From Flavisolibacter tropicus (GTDB taxonomy: Bacteria > Bacteroidota > Bacteroidia > Chitinophagales > Chitinophagaceae), in NCBI RefSeq assembly GCF_001644645.1, contig NZ_CP011390.1, positions 5,597,501 through 5,661,500 on the forward strand: a stretch of 64,000 nt of DNA, in the 5' to 3' direction. Made by a program: the position numbers and the translations under genes. Shown here piece by piece: positions 18,718 through 27,939 of this stretch. Under the pieces are notes generated by a model, which worked only from the letters and a program-made list of their open reading frames with translations, did no database searches and was not told the DNA's origin. How positions within the stretch are numbered: position 1 is the first letter of the stretch; each line of letters begins with the position of its first letter.

Positions 18718-20979
18718 CTAGCTTCCTTTATAAATATCACTGAACACTAATCGTAGTGTGGCCTTATTGTTTAAGAACGAGCGTTGAATTCCCAGATCCA
18801 CTTGACTGACTCCACGGCTGATTTCATTGGCACCTGTAAGTCTTCGCGTTGTCAGAGACCCCGATACTTCAGCGAGTAGGCCATGGGGTAACTTAAAGCG
18901 TTGCTGCAGGCTTAAGCGGCTGGCCAGTTGCTTAAGTTCAAGGTGGCGGTGGGCATCCAGGCTGATTTGATTATGGAGTTGATACAGTGTACCGTTGAAG
19001 GTCATCTCCCACCATTTTTTAGGGCTATAATTGTGTGTTACAGATAGAGACAGGTTTTGTTGGTTGCCCAGGTTCCTTGGAATCATGACAATCTTTGCCG
19101 TTTCAAGCGTATCGGTAATGCGGGTACTGTATTGGTCGGTGTAAGCATAATGAAGTCCAATAATAGTAGCACTTTTATAGACATACTGCAGTGAGGACCT
19201 ATGGGTAAGTTGTGGTTGCAAATAGGGATTGCCCTGCCAAAATGAAAGTTCATCCAACAGGTAAATAAAGGGGTTCAGATCCTGATAAGCCGGCCGGTCA
19301 ATGCGCCGGGAGTAGGCCAGGGAAAAGCTATGCCCCTGTTTTGGTTTAACCGATACACTAAAGGAGGGAAATAGGTTAGTGTAGTGAATGGGTGTCTGTT
19401 TTGTGGAGTCCCTACCGTCTAACGTAAAGTATAAATCTCCTTGGGAAGATGCATTCTCCAGCCGTAATCCGCCCTGGAAAGCCCATTTGCCTCTTGTTTT
19501 TTTGTAATTGACATACGCGCTGGTAATTTTTTCAGTAAAGCCAAACTCGTTAGTGCGGCGCTCATCCAGGCTGTCTTCGTGTGGAAGCCGGTAGAAAAAG
19601 CGGGCCCGGTTATCGGAGGCAATCTCCGAATACTTGGTTCCCACTTCGAGTGTTCCCTTCCAGAGGTTAGTGGAATAATCCGCTTTCAATGCTTTCAGGT
19701 CAATTAAAATATCATTGAAGGAGTGATAAAAGTTTTCGTTGAGGGGATTATACTGGGCATCGCTGTATATATTGGATTGCAGGTTGGCGTTGCCTTTATC
19801 AAAAGAGCCGTAATCGGCGTCGACGTTCAGTATCCGGCCCTTTGCATCTTCATACTTGTAATTCAGATTGACATTATACCGCGCTGTTCGTTGGTAATAG
19901 TAATCGTTTTCGGCATACAGGCGCTTTTCAATAACCGGTGATTGAGAAGAACCAATTGTTGTCTGAGTACGGGTTATACCGCCACCCACTATAAAATTGC
20001 TGTTGACCAGCAGGCCAAGCGTATTATTTTTATTTAGGGTATAATCAATGCCAAGCCGGGCACCCAGCCTATTGCGTTTGTCAGTATCATCAGTGGCGCT
20101 CCTGTAGGTCTTGTTATTTTGAATGCGGTCAGAGCCATACAAATAGCTGGAGTTTCCCAAAAAATGGTTGTAGCCGCCGTAGATGTTGAACCGGTTCTTT
20201 CTATAGTTAAAACTCAGGTCCTGGTTTTGTCTAACATACACACCATAGGCCATGCCGGTGGTAATGGTACCATTGAAGCCTTTAGCCTGTGTCTTGTTGG
20301 TTTTAATATTAATGATACCAGAAGATCCTGATGCATCGTACTTGGCCGTAGGGCTGTTCATGATCTCAATGCTCTTAAGAGATGAAGCAGGTAGTGCTAT
20401 TAAGAGGTCCACTAACTCTTTTCCCGAGAGATAGGTTTGCCGGCCGTCCATAAGAATCAATACGCCGGCCTTGCCGTTTAGGGTGATCGTGTTGTCAGTA
20501 TTGACATACACCCCGGGTGTCTTTTTTAAAGCTTCCAATGCGCTGATACCTTGCGCGTCAATGCTTTTACTCACGTTGTAGGTGATCGTATTGGTGCTGG
20601 ATTCAATTAGTTGTTGTCTGGCTTCTATAACTACTTCCTGTAGCGCCTGTGTAGAGGGATGTAAAATAATGTTGCCTACTTCTTTACTAGCAGGAGAGAA
20701 GGGGCTGGATCGGTATTCGTAATAGCCAGAAAAGCTAACAACGAGCATACAACTGTCCGTTGCATAATAAGTAAGGAGAAAACGACCACTGCTATCAGTA
20801 GCACCTTTTGCAACTTCCTGTTGTTTTAGGTTCAACAGCATAACAGTGGCCTGCGGTAGGGGCCTTGCATCTTCGCCTATTATACGTGCACTAAGCTTCA
20901 ACGTAGGTTCTTGACCATATGTGAAATTGATAGTGAAAGCGGCTAATAAAAGCAGCAAGAAATTAGTTTTAACAGGCAC
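18718..20979 (-). CDS. Outer-membrane beta-barrel receptor (OMP_b-brl_3 / TonB-dependent type), truncated by amber codon
   Basis: 753 residues from a GTG at 20979, chosen because it places the signal peptide (FLLLLLAAFTINFTYGQ) at the N-terminus; an ATG at 21084 gives 35 extra residues. Domains in order: a carboxypeptidase-like regulatory beta-sandwich (about 25-110), a plug (ALEKLKKTPGV-like ALEALKKTPGVYVNTDNTI; GSSGIINIKT), and a 14-plus-strand barrel rich in aromatic residues. The frame stops at TAG 18718 before the final hairpin; the rest is in frame beyond it. Known: loss of the last strand usually blocks BAM-dependent insertion. So the gene is either recently inactivated or read through. 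It stands alone between the two-component system and a long gap. Confidence 0.85.
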   Translation of the reverse strand: MPVKTNFLLLLLAAFTINFTYGQEPTLKLSARIIGEDARPLPQATVMLLNLKQQEVAKGATDSSGRFLLTYYATDSCMLVVSFSGYYEYRSSPFSPASKEVGNIILHPSTQALQEVVIEARQQLIESSTNTITYNVSKSIDAQGISALEALKKTPGVYVNTDNTITLNGKAGVLILMDGRQTYLSGKELVDLLIALPASSLKSIEIMNSPTAKYDASGSSGIINIKTNKTQAKGFNGTITTGMAYGVYVRQNQDLSFNYRKNRFNIYGGYNHFLGNSSYLYGSDRIQNNKTYRSATDDTDKRNRLGARLGIDYTLNKNNTLGLLVNSNFIVGGGITRTQTTIGSSQSPVIEKRLYAENDYYYQRTARYNVNLNYKYEDAKGRILNVDADYGSFDKGNANLQSNIYSDAQYNPLNENFYHSFNDILIDLKALKADYSTNLWKGTLEVGTKYSEIASDNRARFFYRLPHEDSLDERRTNEFGFTEKITSAYVNYKKTRGKWAFQGGLRLENASSQGDLYFTLDGRDSTKQTPIHYTNLFPSFSVSVKPKQGHSFSLAYSRRIDRPAYQDLNPFIYLLDELSFWQGNPYLQPQLTHRSSLQYVYKSATIIGLHYAYTDQYSTRITDTLETAKIVMIPRNLGNQQNLSLSVTHNYSPKKWWEMTFNGTLYQLHNQISLDAHRHLELKQLASRLSLQQRFKLPHGLLAEVSGSLTTRRLTGANEISRGVSQVDLGIQRSFLNNKATLRLVFSDIYKGS

Positions 20980-22049
20980 GTTAGAATGTTTGGTATGAGA
21001 ACTAAAGTATTGAGTTCGATCAAAGAAAATGGAAAATAACCATAAATGGTATTGGCTACTGGCATATTTGCCTTTTACTAACAAAATAGTATAGCAGTCA
21101 GGGCTTTGGAAACTTATTATTGTTAAGCGAAGGAAGTTACGTCTGAATTAATTTTATCAACCTTCAGCCCAGTGCTATAATAGCAACCTCCTTAGTTAAG
21201 GACAGCTTCATTTATTCGATTTTTTTGCTGCTTATGGGCAACTGCTTCAGTCAGGTATTGAGCTTCTCGCTAGATATTGGGTGCCTTTAAAAGATCTTTC
21301 TTATAGTTGCGGAGTTGCACATACGCTTGACGGCTAATATCATCTTAAAAAAAGCTATGTGTTTTCAATGTAAACTTTACGTATTCTGATACTGTTGATA
21401 GATTTACCACTAGCTTAAAGTCATTTGTTTGTACAATAGCGTGCAATATATAGTGGGCTTTTGATGTTTGTCTCAAGGACGACAAACATCTAGATCTAAC
21501 TTGCACTTGCACCAGAACGACTTCCTGTTTATTTTTCGTAATATTGCAGTAGTGAAAGGCAGTAACCTACATATTAAACATAGCCATGCAGCAGCATATG
21601 TGATGGTAGATATGCGGGATTGCTACACGCACTCTTTTCCGGAGTTTATGCCTTTCTGCCTTGATCTGTATTACTTCTCTTCTTACAAAAGACTCCTTTT
21701 GTCTTAATAGTATCAGCACCTAACACTTTTGATCAGCCATGGTTTGTCCTAGCCTGTAGTATTTCCTTAAAAGGTTTATAAACCTTGATGCCTAACGCTA
21801 CGCACTATTGTAGCTTTTGGTATAAACATATAGCCTGTATTTCCTTACAAACAAGATGAGAAGGAAAAGTTACAAATACTAAAGCGGCTCCAAACTTAGG
21901 AAATTTATTGACCATTCACCATTTACGATGCGGTGGCTTGGTGCTGTTATCTCTTACGCTCAATTGCATTAGCGCAGGCTAAATAGGCTTGTGCAGTTCA
22001 ATGCTTTGCAATCTTTTATCATTATAAACGACTTCTAAAATTTTAAGTT
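20980..22049. other. 1.07-kb gap with no supported gene
   Basis: The stretch between the receptor start and the HPF-like gene is AT-rich and contains only short frames without convincing composition, including one of 79 codons at 21468. I see no RNA gene, hairpin terminator or repeat here. It may hold decayed sequence. Confidence 0.4.
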
Positions 22050-22379
22050 ATGAACGTAGAAAGAAACTATGGAGGAATGAAACTAGACATTCAAACCACT
22101 GAGGTTAAAACGAATGACTATTTGGAGCAAAAGATCCATAATCTTATTAAAAAGCTACAAATCTTTCGCCCTGATATAAGCTGGATGGATATTTATCTAA
22201 AGAGTAATGATGACGCAGCTCGCCCCAGAACCGTCGTTGTTCGATTAGGCATTCCTGGTGGTGATTTCCATGCCACTGACACTGGTGAGCGGTGGAAAAT
22301 GATCCTCAAAAATGTTGAAAAGCGATTGATCAGGCAAATAGAGAAAAAGAGAACACTATTATTGAAAATGGCCAGCTAG
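22050..22379 (+). CDS. HPF/RaiA-family ribosome-associated protein (short form)
   Basis: 109 residues with the layout of the S30AE family: strand KLDIQTTEVKTNDYLEQKI with a long helix after it, strands holding WMDIYLKSNDD and VVVRLGIPGGDFHATDTG, then a second basic helix. Known: these proteins bind the 30S subunit and stabilise idle or dimerised ribosomes in stress. It lacks the long C-terminal dimerisation domain, so it resembles YfiA or short HPF. A second ATG at 22077 starts exactly at the conserved strand but has a GGAGG only one base away, which is too close. A strong terminator follows, so it is monocistronic. Confidence 0.75.
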   Translation: MNVERNYGGMKLDIQTTEVKTNDYLEQKIHNLIKKLQIFRPDISWMDIYLKSNDDAARPRTVVVRLGIPGGDFHATDTGERWKMILKNVEKRLIRQIEKKRTLLLKMAS

Positions 22380-22486
22380 ATAAAGCCTTTGCGTTTACAT
22401 CAATAATAAAGTGAAAGTTATGCATAGTTAACCTTATTGGTATTACATCGGAAACAACATTTTCCTATTGTAAGATCTTCTACAAG

Positions 22487-22520
22487 TTGTTCCCTGGAGT
22501 TATATCCAGGGAACAATTTT
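22487..22520 (+). terminator. Intrinsic terminator after the HPF-like gene
   Basis: A perfect 12-base stem (TTGTTCCCTGGA, 22487-22498, and TCCAGGGAACAA, 22505-22516) with loop GTTATA is followed by TTTT. It ends transcription from the HPF-like gene. Confidence 0.85.
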
Positions 22521-22578
22521 AATGGCCGCACTTTAGCTGAGCCACTTATCATTCATATCACTAATTAAAACAAAAGCC

Positions 22579-22977
22579 ATGTTAGCAATACAGGAAAATA
22601 GATTACTCATGGTTATACAGGACTATCATCAATTGATGGATTACTTAAGAAAGAATAAGGGTTTAATAAATGATGGTCGAATAGCATCATTGGTAAGAAG
22701 GATTGAACAAGCCAATGTGTTATGTGAAGATGAGTTGCCTTGGAACGTAGCTTGCCTGAATTCAAGGGTGAGCATACGGGATAAAATGGTTCGCCTGGAT
22801 TATACCTACACAATTGTACTTCCAGAACAGGCAGATCATCGCAAGTGTAAAGTGTCTGTGTTCTCACCAATTGGCAGTGCCTTATTTGGTAATAAGCGAG
22901 GCGATGAGATTTTCTGGCACGCTCCAAACGGCAAAAGGTATTTTACCATTACGGCGGTATCTCGTTACGTAAAATAG
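22579..22977 (+). CDS. GreA/GreB C-terminal domain protein (Rnk-like)
   Basis: 132 residues. The N-terminal part is helical (LMVIQDYHQLMDYLRKNKG). The C-terminal half (about 68-130) has the GreA/GreB FKBP-like fold: DYTYTIVLPEQAD, then VSVFSPIGSALFGNKRGDEI and a closing PNGKRYFTITAV. Known: Rnk and Gre factors bind the RNA polymerase secondary channel; Rnk-type proteins lack the long coiled-coil tip and do not stimulate cleavage. The size and short N-terminus fit Rnk better than GreA. It follows the HPF-like gene but is separated by a terminator. Confidence 0.82.
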   Translation: MLAIQENRLLMVIQDYHQLMDYLRKNKGLINDGRIASLVRRIEQANVLCEDELPWNVACLNSRVSIRDKMVRLDYTYTIVLPEQADHRKCKVSVFSPIGSALFGNKRGDEIFWHAPNGKRYFTITAVSRYVK

Positions 22978-23198
22978 GTTGACCAATTAGTGGGGCCTTT
23001 TTGGAACGCCTTTTATTCTTGCGAGTATACTTTGCCTTGCTGTCAGGAAATGAGCTTCGTTGGGAAGAAGGAAAACAAGAGTATTGACGGTGGCATTGTT
23101 TTCATTCCTTTGTTTATACATTGAATTTTGTTTGCTGTTTTACATACAGCTTTATGCTTATCCAATTCTTTGATAGTGTTGAATAGGGCTTGTGTCTG

Positions 23199-23852
23199 CT
23201 ATTTTTGATGTTGATCGGTGTTTTCAATAATGCTATTGTTCTTTCGGAACAAAAGGGCAAGCAGTAGCATAAAGAGCGGTGCCGTTACAGCCCATGGAAA
23301 ACCCAAGAGTAGCAGTTTGTAAGAATAGGTGGGATAGAAATAAACAATGGCGATGAAAGGTGTAACCGATGCGTGCGCTATAAATGCACGACGTACCCAC
23401 TTTTCAAATCCTTGCTTTTTAAAGACGGGAATGGCAATCAAAGTGGCAAGGCCCATAAAAATGTAACCCAGCGCATCAAAATTCCAAAATAGGGAGTGTG
23501 GTGTTTGTTGAAGCACACGCACTACTCCCAATTGACCTTGCAGGGTCATGGGGATAACAGTGGCTAACTGTACCACGTAATTGGCGGTAACAAACACGGC
23601 ATACAGGATGGTGAAGAGTACAGCGGCATGGCTCCAGTACTTTTTATCTTCAGGTGTGATGTAATGAAGGGCCAGCATTTGAAGGACAAAAGGAATCACG
23701 ATGCAAAGGGAGGTGCCGTAAATAAGCATTTCATCCATTGGATAGGACAGGGCACCATAAAGCTGTAGAAGTTGAACGATGACGTAGGCTACAGTAGCCA
23801 TACAAGCAAAAAGACCTGACCAAAAGCCAATTCTTTTGATGAAATGTATCAT
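23199..23852 (-). CDS. Integral membrane protein of unknown function
   Basis: 217 residues with six probable membrane helices (for example LFACMATVAYVIVQLL, IVIPFVLQMLALHYI, LLLGFPWAVTAPLFMLLLAL). There is a charged PEDKKYW loop after the second helix and a short basic C-terminus. No transport or enzymatic motif was recognised. It stands alone, with gaps of more than 200 bases on each side. Confidence 0.75.
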   Translation of the reverse strand: MIHFIKRIGFWSGLFACMATVAYVIVQLLQLYGALSYPMDEMLIYGTSLCIVIPFVLQMLALHYITPEDKKYWSHAAVLFTILYAVFVTANYVVQLATVIPMTLQGQLGVVRVLQQTPHSLFWNFDALGYIFMGLATLIAIPVFKKQGFEKWVRRAFIAHASVTPFIAIVYFYPTYSYKLLLLGFPWAVTAPLFMLLLALLFRKNNSIIENTDQHQK

Positions 23853-24208
23853 TAGCTTTCGTTTGAATAAAAATACTTTTGGCTTCCGCCTTTATCTATG
23901 ACCAGCATTGTGGAAAATATGATATCGCTCATGGTTTTGCTACTCCCGCAATAGTCAACTGTAAGAGGAGCGTCTACGCCTGCTTTCTAGCCAAGTTCAC
24001 GTCTGCTGCACAATAAACAGATGATGAGGCTCTTCGGAGGAATAAAGAATACGCAAGTACATTTCTTAACCCTGTTTCATTGTTTTGTCTAAAAAAGAAG
24101 TATTCCTTTGTTATGAATACGGAATGAAATGCCCAATTGGCCGTAGTGGCAACTGTATTTTAATATGTTGTTTCCTTATTCAAAGAAAACTGCAAATACA
24201 ATAACGAT
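23853..24208. other. Gap without a recognised gene
   Basis: About 356 bases between divergent genes (membrane protein on minus, epimerase on plus). It must hold both promoters, but I could not place a clear -7/-33 pair. Confidence 0.4.
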
Positions 24209-25129
24209 ATGCAAACCATCCTTGGCGCTAACGGACAAATTGCTGGAGAATTAGCCAAAGCGTTGTACAGAAATTATAAAACCGCTATTCGACTGGTGAG
24301 TCGAAATCCTAAAAAAGTTAACGATACGGATGAAGTATTTGCTGCCAACCTGTTGGAGGCACAGGCAACCGATAGGGCTGTACAAGGGAGTGAGATTGTT
24401 TACTTGACTGTCGGCTTGCCAATGGATGTGCAGTTGTGGGAGAAGCAGTTTCCGGTGATGATGCAAAATGTAATTAATGCTTGTAAAAAACATGGTTGCA
24501 AATTGGTCTTTTTCGATAACACGTATATGTATCCCAAAACCAGTACACCGCAAACGGAAGATAGTCCATTTACACCTGTTGGTAGGAAGTCTGTTGTGAG
24601 AGCGCAGATAGCAACTCTTTTATTGCAGGAGATGAATAACAGAAGCATAGAAGCCGTTATTTGCCGGGCACCTGAGTTTTACGGACCGGACCAAACCCAG
24701 AGCCTTACGAATACTTTGGTTTTTGATAAAATCAAGCAAGGCAAAAAGCCGAAAGTGCCCCTCAGGGACAACACGCTGCGAACCCTAATCTGGACACCTG
24801 ATGCCAGCCGGGCAATGGCATTGATTGGCAATACGCCGGATGCTTTCAACCAAACCTGGCACCTGCCCTGTGATGACCACCGACTTACCTACAAACAACT
24901 GATAGACTGTGCCGCGGAGGTTTGTCAAAAAGAGATGAGCTATAACGTTATACCAATGTGGGTGTTTAAATTGGGTGGATTGTTCAACAAACAGCTACGG
25001 GAAGTGCAGGAGTTGCTGCCTCGCTATAAGTATGATAACCTATTTGTTTCTGATAAATTTAAAAGCCGCTTTCCTGATTTTAAAATTACTACCTATCAAG
25101 AAGGTATTGCTAGCATCATTAATGGGTAA
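24209..25129 (+). CDS. NAD(P)-dependent epimerase/dehydratase (atypical SDR)
   Basis: 306 residues with an N-terminal Rossmann motif LGANGQIAGELAKAL (GxxGxxG-type) immediately after the first residues. Further markers are FFDNTYMYP (the YxxxK region is not conserved in the usual place) and the substrate-side WTPDASRAMALIGN and NQTWHLPCDDH. Known: proteins like this are NmrA/epimerase-like SDRs that change nucleotide-sugar or small-molecule substrates; the exact substrate cannot be told. No neighbouring sugar genes. Cytoplasmic, with no signal sequence. Confidence 0.82.
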   Translation: MQTILGANGQIAGELAKALYRNYKTAIRLVSRNPKKVNDTDEVFAANLLEAQATDRAVQGSEIVYLTVGLPMDVQLWEKQFPVMMQNVINACKKHGCKLVFFDNTYMYPKTSTPQTEDSPFTPVGRKSVVRAQIATLLLQEMNNRSIEAVICRAPEFYGPDQTQSLTNTLVFDKIKQGKKPKVPLRDNTLRTLIWTPDASRAMALIGNTPDAFNQTWHLPCDDHRLTYKQLIDCAAEVCQKEMSYNVIPMWVFKLGGLFNKQLREVQELLPRYKYDNLFVSDKFKSRFPDFKITTYQEGIASIING

Positions 25130-25171
25130 GACACAGAAAGCAGTCGTAGATTATGAAAAATTGTATTGATT

Positions 25172-25246
25172 GTTACCTGTACTTGGTATAAGTTGTAGAT
25201 GCAGCTACTGCACATAGGCCTGGCGAGACACCAACAACGGCGTGAA
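25172..25246 (-). repeat. Degenerate intergenic repeat, copy 1 (flanks psuG)
   Basis: Read on the minus strand, GCCGTTGTTGGTGTCTCGCC begins a stretch of about 65 bases that matches, with many changes, the sequence at 26500-26575 in the same orientation. Both encode a similar peptide pattern (VVGV..G.CA). Origin unknown. Confidence 0.4.
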
Positions 25247-25292
25247 ATTCTGGATGTTCAGTCAAACCCCACTCAACCTCTCAACTTTAGTT

Positions 25293-26222
25293 TTAAACGA
25301 TCTCCTTTTTAGAGATGTTTGCGAAGGCATTGGCGATTTCAGCTCCCAGTTGGGCATTGTGCCGGATCAGCGCTATGTTGGCCTGCAGGCTTTCTCCTTT
25401 TGTATGTTCACTGATGTACCTTAACAGGAACGGCGTGAGGGCTTTCCCCCTGATATGTTGCTTTTTGGCGGACTCCAAGGCCTGATGAATACAGCTCTCT
25501 ATCTCCGCAGCTGGTACTTCCTGGTTGGCTGGAACAGGGTTGGCAACCAGAACTGCTCCGTTGAGGCCCAGGTTCCATTTGGTGTGTAGCAAGGCTGCAA
25601 TTTCGTCTGGTGTATCCACACGGAGAGGAGAACGGAAGCTGCTTTGGCGGGAATAAAAACTGGGGAATTCATCCTGTCCCACTGTCACCACGGGAATGCC
25701 CTTGGTTTCCATATATTCCAGGGTTAAACCAATATCCAATATTGATTTCACACCGGCAGAAATGACCGCTACGGAAGTGTGTGCCATCTCAGTGAGGTCG
25801 GCAGAAATGTCCATGGTGGTTTCAGCTCCCCTGTGCACGCCACCGGTGCCGCCGGTCACAAATATCTTAAGCCCAGCCATGGAGGCGATGCGCATGGTAG
25901 CGGCCACCGTGGTGGCACCGAGGAGTTTTTTGCTTAGCACATAAGGCATATCGCTCAAGCTCACTTTCCACACACCGCTGGCCTGGCCCAGGTAATCTAT
26001 CTGCGCTGGAGTAAGGCCCACATGGCATCTGCCCTCCAAGATGGCAATAGTGGCCGGCACAGCTCCTGCTTCTTTCACAACAGCTTCTACCGCTAATGCC
26101 GTCTGGACATTCTGCGGGTAAGGCATGCCATGAGCAATGATAGTGGATTCCAAGGCCACTACCGGCCTTCCTTCGGCTAAAGCTTGTTGAACTTCAGGAT
26201 GTATTTCTAAAAAAGAATGCAT
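25293..26222 (-). CDS. psuG: Pseudouridine-5'-phosphate glycosidase
   Basis: 309 residues, the normal length for PsuG. Typical blocks run the full length: VALESTIIAHGMPYPQN at the N-terminus, PATIAILEGRCHVGL, FVTGGTGGVHRGAETTMDIS, SAGVKSILDIG, GQDEFPSFYSR and ANPVP. Known: it splits pseudouridine 5'-phosphate into uracil and ribose 5-phosphate, using a metal and a catalytic lysine, as part of pseudouridine breakdown. The kinase partner psuK, often adjacent, is not in this window. Cytoplasmic. Confidence 0.96.
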   Translation of the reverse strand: MHSFLEIHPEVQQALAEGRPVVALESTIIAHGMPYPQNVQTALAVEAVVKEAGAVPATIAILEGRCHVGLTPAQIDYLGQASGVWKVSLSDMPYVLSKKLLGATTVAATMRIASMAGLKIFVTGGTGGVHRGAETTMDISADLTEMAHTSVAVISAGVKSILDIGLTLEYMETKGIPVVTVGQDEFPSFYSRQSSFRSPLRVDTPDEIAALLHTKWNLGLNGAVLVANPVPANQEVPAAEIESCIHQALESAKKQHIRGKALTPFLLRYISEHTKGESLQANIALIRHNAQLGAEIANAFANISKKEIV

Positions 26223-26660
26223 TCAGTAAGATAATGTTTTGCAGCGGCTTTTAAGCGTTCTCACGAAATAGAAACCGGCCCTTCTTTAAAGTTTAATCTC
26301 ACGGTCAAGCTTATGTGTTGCAGGAGTGAACTCGGTGGCTTTTATTGGCAGTGGCTAGCAAACGGCGTTTTTTCTAAAGTAATGCCAAGTCCCTGCAGTC
26401 GCACAATGCCCAAGCATAGGAGAGGCGGCTGGGAAAAAGCATGAACAATTGAGATTTTCTCACCATTACAAAGACTGAAGCAGAAGCGTATTCGTAGGCA
26501 GTGCTCTTACTACCTTGTAAGTTGTTGGTGGGCAGTCGCACAAAAGCCCAGCAGAACGCCAACTACGGCTTAAAATTACCGATTGTTTTAAGGGGAATCA
26601 CATTGCCTTCTGGTGTAATTCCTTTCCCTTGTAAGTAGAATTAATTAAGAAGCTGAATAA
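26223..26660. other. Gap upstream of psuG
   Basis: 438 bases with no supported gene. Its only recognisable content is the degenerate repeat copy at 26500-26575. A 62-codon frame on the minus strand is judged to be chance. Confidence 0.4.
26500..26575 (-). repeat. Degenerate intergenic repeat, copy 2 (flanks psuG)
   Basis: On the minus strand it reads GCCGTAGTTGGCGTTCTGCT and continues to a CAACAACTTA tract. Copy 1 at 25172-25246 has matching bases at about two thirds of positions, including the same ACAACTTA end. Confidence 0.4.
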
Positions 26661-27332
26661 TTAATTTCTATTTCCAGCGCTGTCTTGAATAGGTGTTGGA
26701 ATCTGGATAAGTGAATTTGAAGATTGTGTATAAGGACTGCTATCCTGTTTAGCAGTAAGAGGCGGCGTTTGAGTTTTAATTGGTAACTTCTGGGTACTTA
26801 CTGTGTTTTCAATAACTATGCATTTATGCCCTGGTTGACCATGTGGAGGGTTTGAGCCATTAGATATTTTGGTGGTTGGAGGCATGGATGCCATTGTTTC
26901 AGAAGTAGCAGGAGAAAGATTGTTAACGTTTAATGGTGCACCTACAGCTAGGTCGCATCTATGACCAGGAAGGCCATGTTCCGGATTTAAAATAGGATCA
27001 ACGCTTTGTGTCAAATTCTGTCCAATGGCAGAAAGCTGTGTGCTCTTATTATTTCCTAAAATCGTAGGAAAATTACCAGATTGTAAATTTGATGCTGTAC
27101 TAGATGGTGAATTTTGTAAGGGAGCACCTACGGGAACATCACATCGGTGGCCAGGCTTACCATGTGCCGGATTAAATTTTAGTGAACTTGCTGATATAAA
27201 GTTACTATTTGTAAAAAAGTCTGCTTTAGGATTGTAGGTTCCATACTTTTCATAGCGATCCGTGTTGTCGCAAGATACCATTGAAAGTCCTATTATACAC
27301 AGAAGGGTAACCGGAAGAATTGAGTATCTCAT
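26661..27332 (-). CDS. Lipoprotein with three NPxHGxPGHxC repeats
   Basis: 223 residues from the ATG at 27332; this start puts a lipobox-like MVSC (Cys21) after a hydrophobic signal, so it should be membrane-anchored. Three copies of a motif follow: NPAHGKPGHRCDVPVGAPL (54-72), NPEHGLPGHRCDLAVGAPL (116-134) and the shorter NPPHGQPGHKC (161-171). Between them lie Ser/Thr/Asn/Pro-rich, probably disordered linkers. His and Cys in each repeat could bind metal or heme, but that is inference. I have the impression that single copies occur in other Bacteroidota secreted proteins of unknown function. Confidence 0.8.
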   Translation of the reverse strand: MRYSILPVTLLCIIGLSMVSCDNTDRYEKYGTYNPKADFFTNSNFISASSLKFNPAHGKPGHRCDVPVGAPLQNSPSSTASNLQSGNFPTILGNNKSTQLSAIGQNLTQSVDPILNPEHGLPGHRCDLAVGAPLNVNNLSPATSETMASMPPTTKISNGSNPPHGQPGHKCIVIENTVSTQKLPIKTQTPPLTAKQDSSPYTQSSNSLIQIPTPIQDSAGNRN

Positions 27333-27451
27333 ATGGCTGCTATTATATGTTAAGTAAGAAACATATCGAAAGGGATAGGGTGACTCTGGGTGGCAAGTTA
27401 CTGAATGCAACCTCCAACTATTCATGCAGTTTGAATACAAACTGTAGCACA

Positions 27452-27611
27452 ATGCTAAACTTAAAAAAAACTGTTGAAAGAAGCAATAGCAAAACTGGCT
27501 GAAAAGCTGGAAGAAACTATTTCAATGAAAGAGCAGCTCGCGGCGAGGCGAATCCTACAGGAGAAAGCAGAAGGGCGCTTTGCCTCCAGCGCAATCAACC
27601 GCATAATATAA
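27452..27611 (+). pseudogene. Small helical ORF broken at a run of eight A
   Basis: ATG at 27452 starts MLNLKK, reaches an A8 run (27463-27470), and in the given frame soon stops. Skipping one A joins it to an open frame with LLKEAIAKLAEKLEETISMK, then QLAARRILQEKAEGRFASS, ending TAA at 27609-27611. The joined product would be a 52-residue amphipathic helix. This is either a slippage site, a real frameshift or an assembly error. Confidence 0.3.
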
Positions 27612-27654
27612 TAGCAGGTAATTAGAGACCAACGTTAAACATCCTTTCAAAGGT

Positions 27655-27939
27655 CTACAACTGGGATATACGAAGGGAGAGCGGTTGTTTCTCACGGTAG
27701 GCCTCAATTGCCTGAAGAACGTTGGTGAGCAACTCTTCAGCGCTAGCTAAGTGCGGGTAATTCAGCAAATGACCGTCCATGGTGTCAAAGGAAATGCGTC
27801 CACCAGGAAGCAAGTGGTGCAACGATTCATCTGGAAGATAGACCATAACGGTGTGCGTACCCTGACACTCAGTGATGGAGACAACAGCGGTATATGACTG
27901 CTGCTCAAACGAAAACGACGTTGTGAATAAACGTGCCAA
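27655..27939 (-). CDS. Small protein of unknown function
   Basis: 94 residues from a TTG start; no in-frame ATG lies upstream. It has an N-terminal beta-rich half (YTAVVSITECQGTHTVMVYL), a central proline/glycine turn and a C-terminal helix (SAEELLTNVLQAIEAYREK). The pattern matches the protein at 28600-28887 (TAVV, then T-V-x-M/V-Y, then an SxEE helix), so the two look like distant paralogs. No signal peptide, so it is presumed cytoplasmic. No known family. Confidence 0.55.
   Translation of the reverse strand: MARLFTTSFSFEQQSYTAVVSITECQGTHTVMVYLPDESLHHLLPGGRISFDTMDGHLLNYPHLASAEELLTNVLQAIEAYREKQPLSLRISQL

Noticed and set aside
21468..21707. 79-codon frame in the gap before the HPF-like gene
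   Set aside because: Composition is that of random sequence (many His, Ser, Tyr), no domain, no start signal, and no neighbour in operon.
26374..26562. 62-codon minus-strand frame upstream of psuG
   Set aside because: Overlaps the degenerate repeat; no domain and odd composition.
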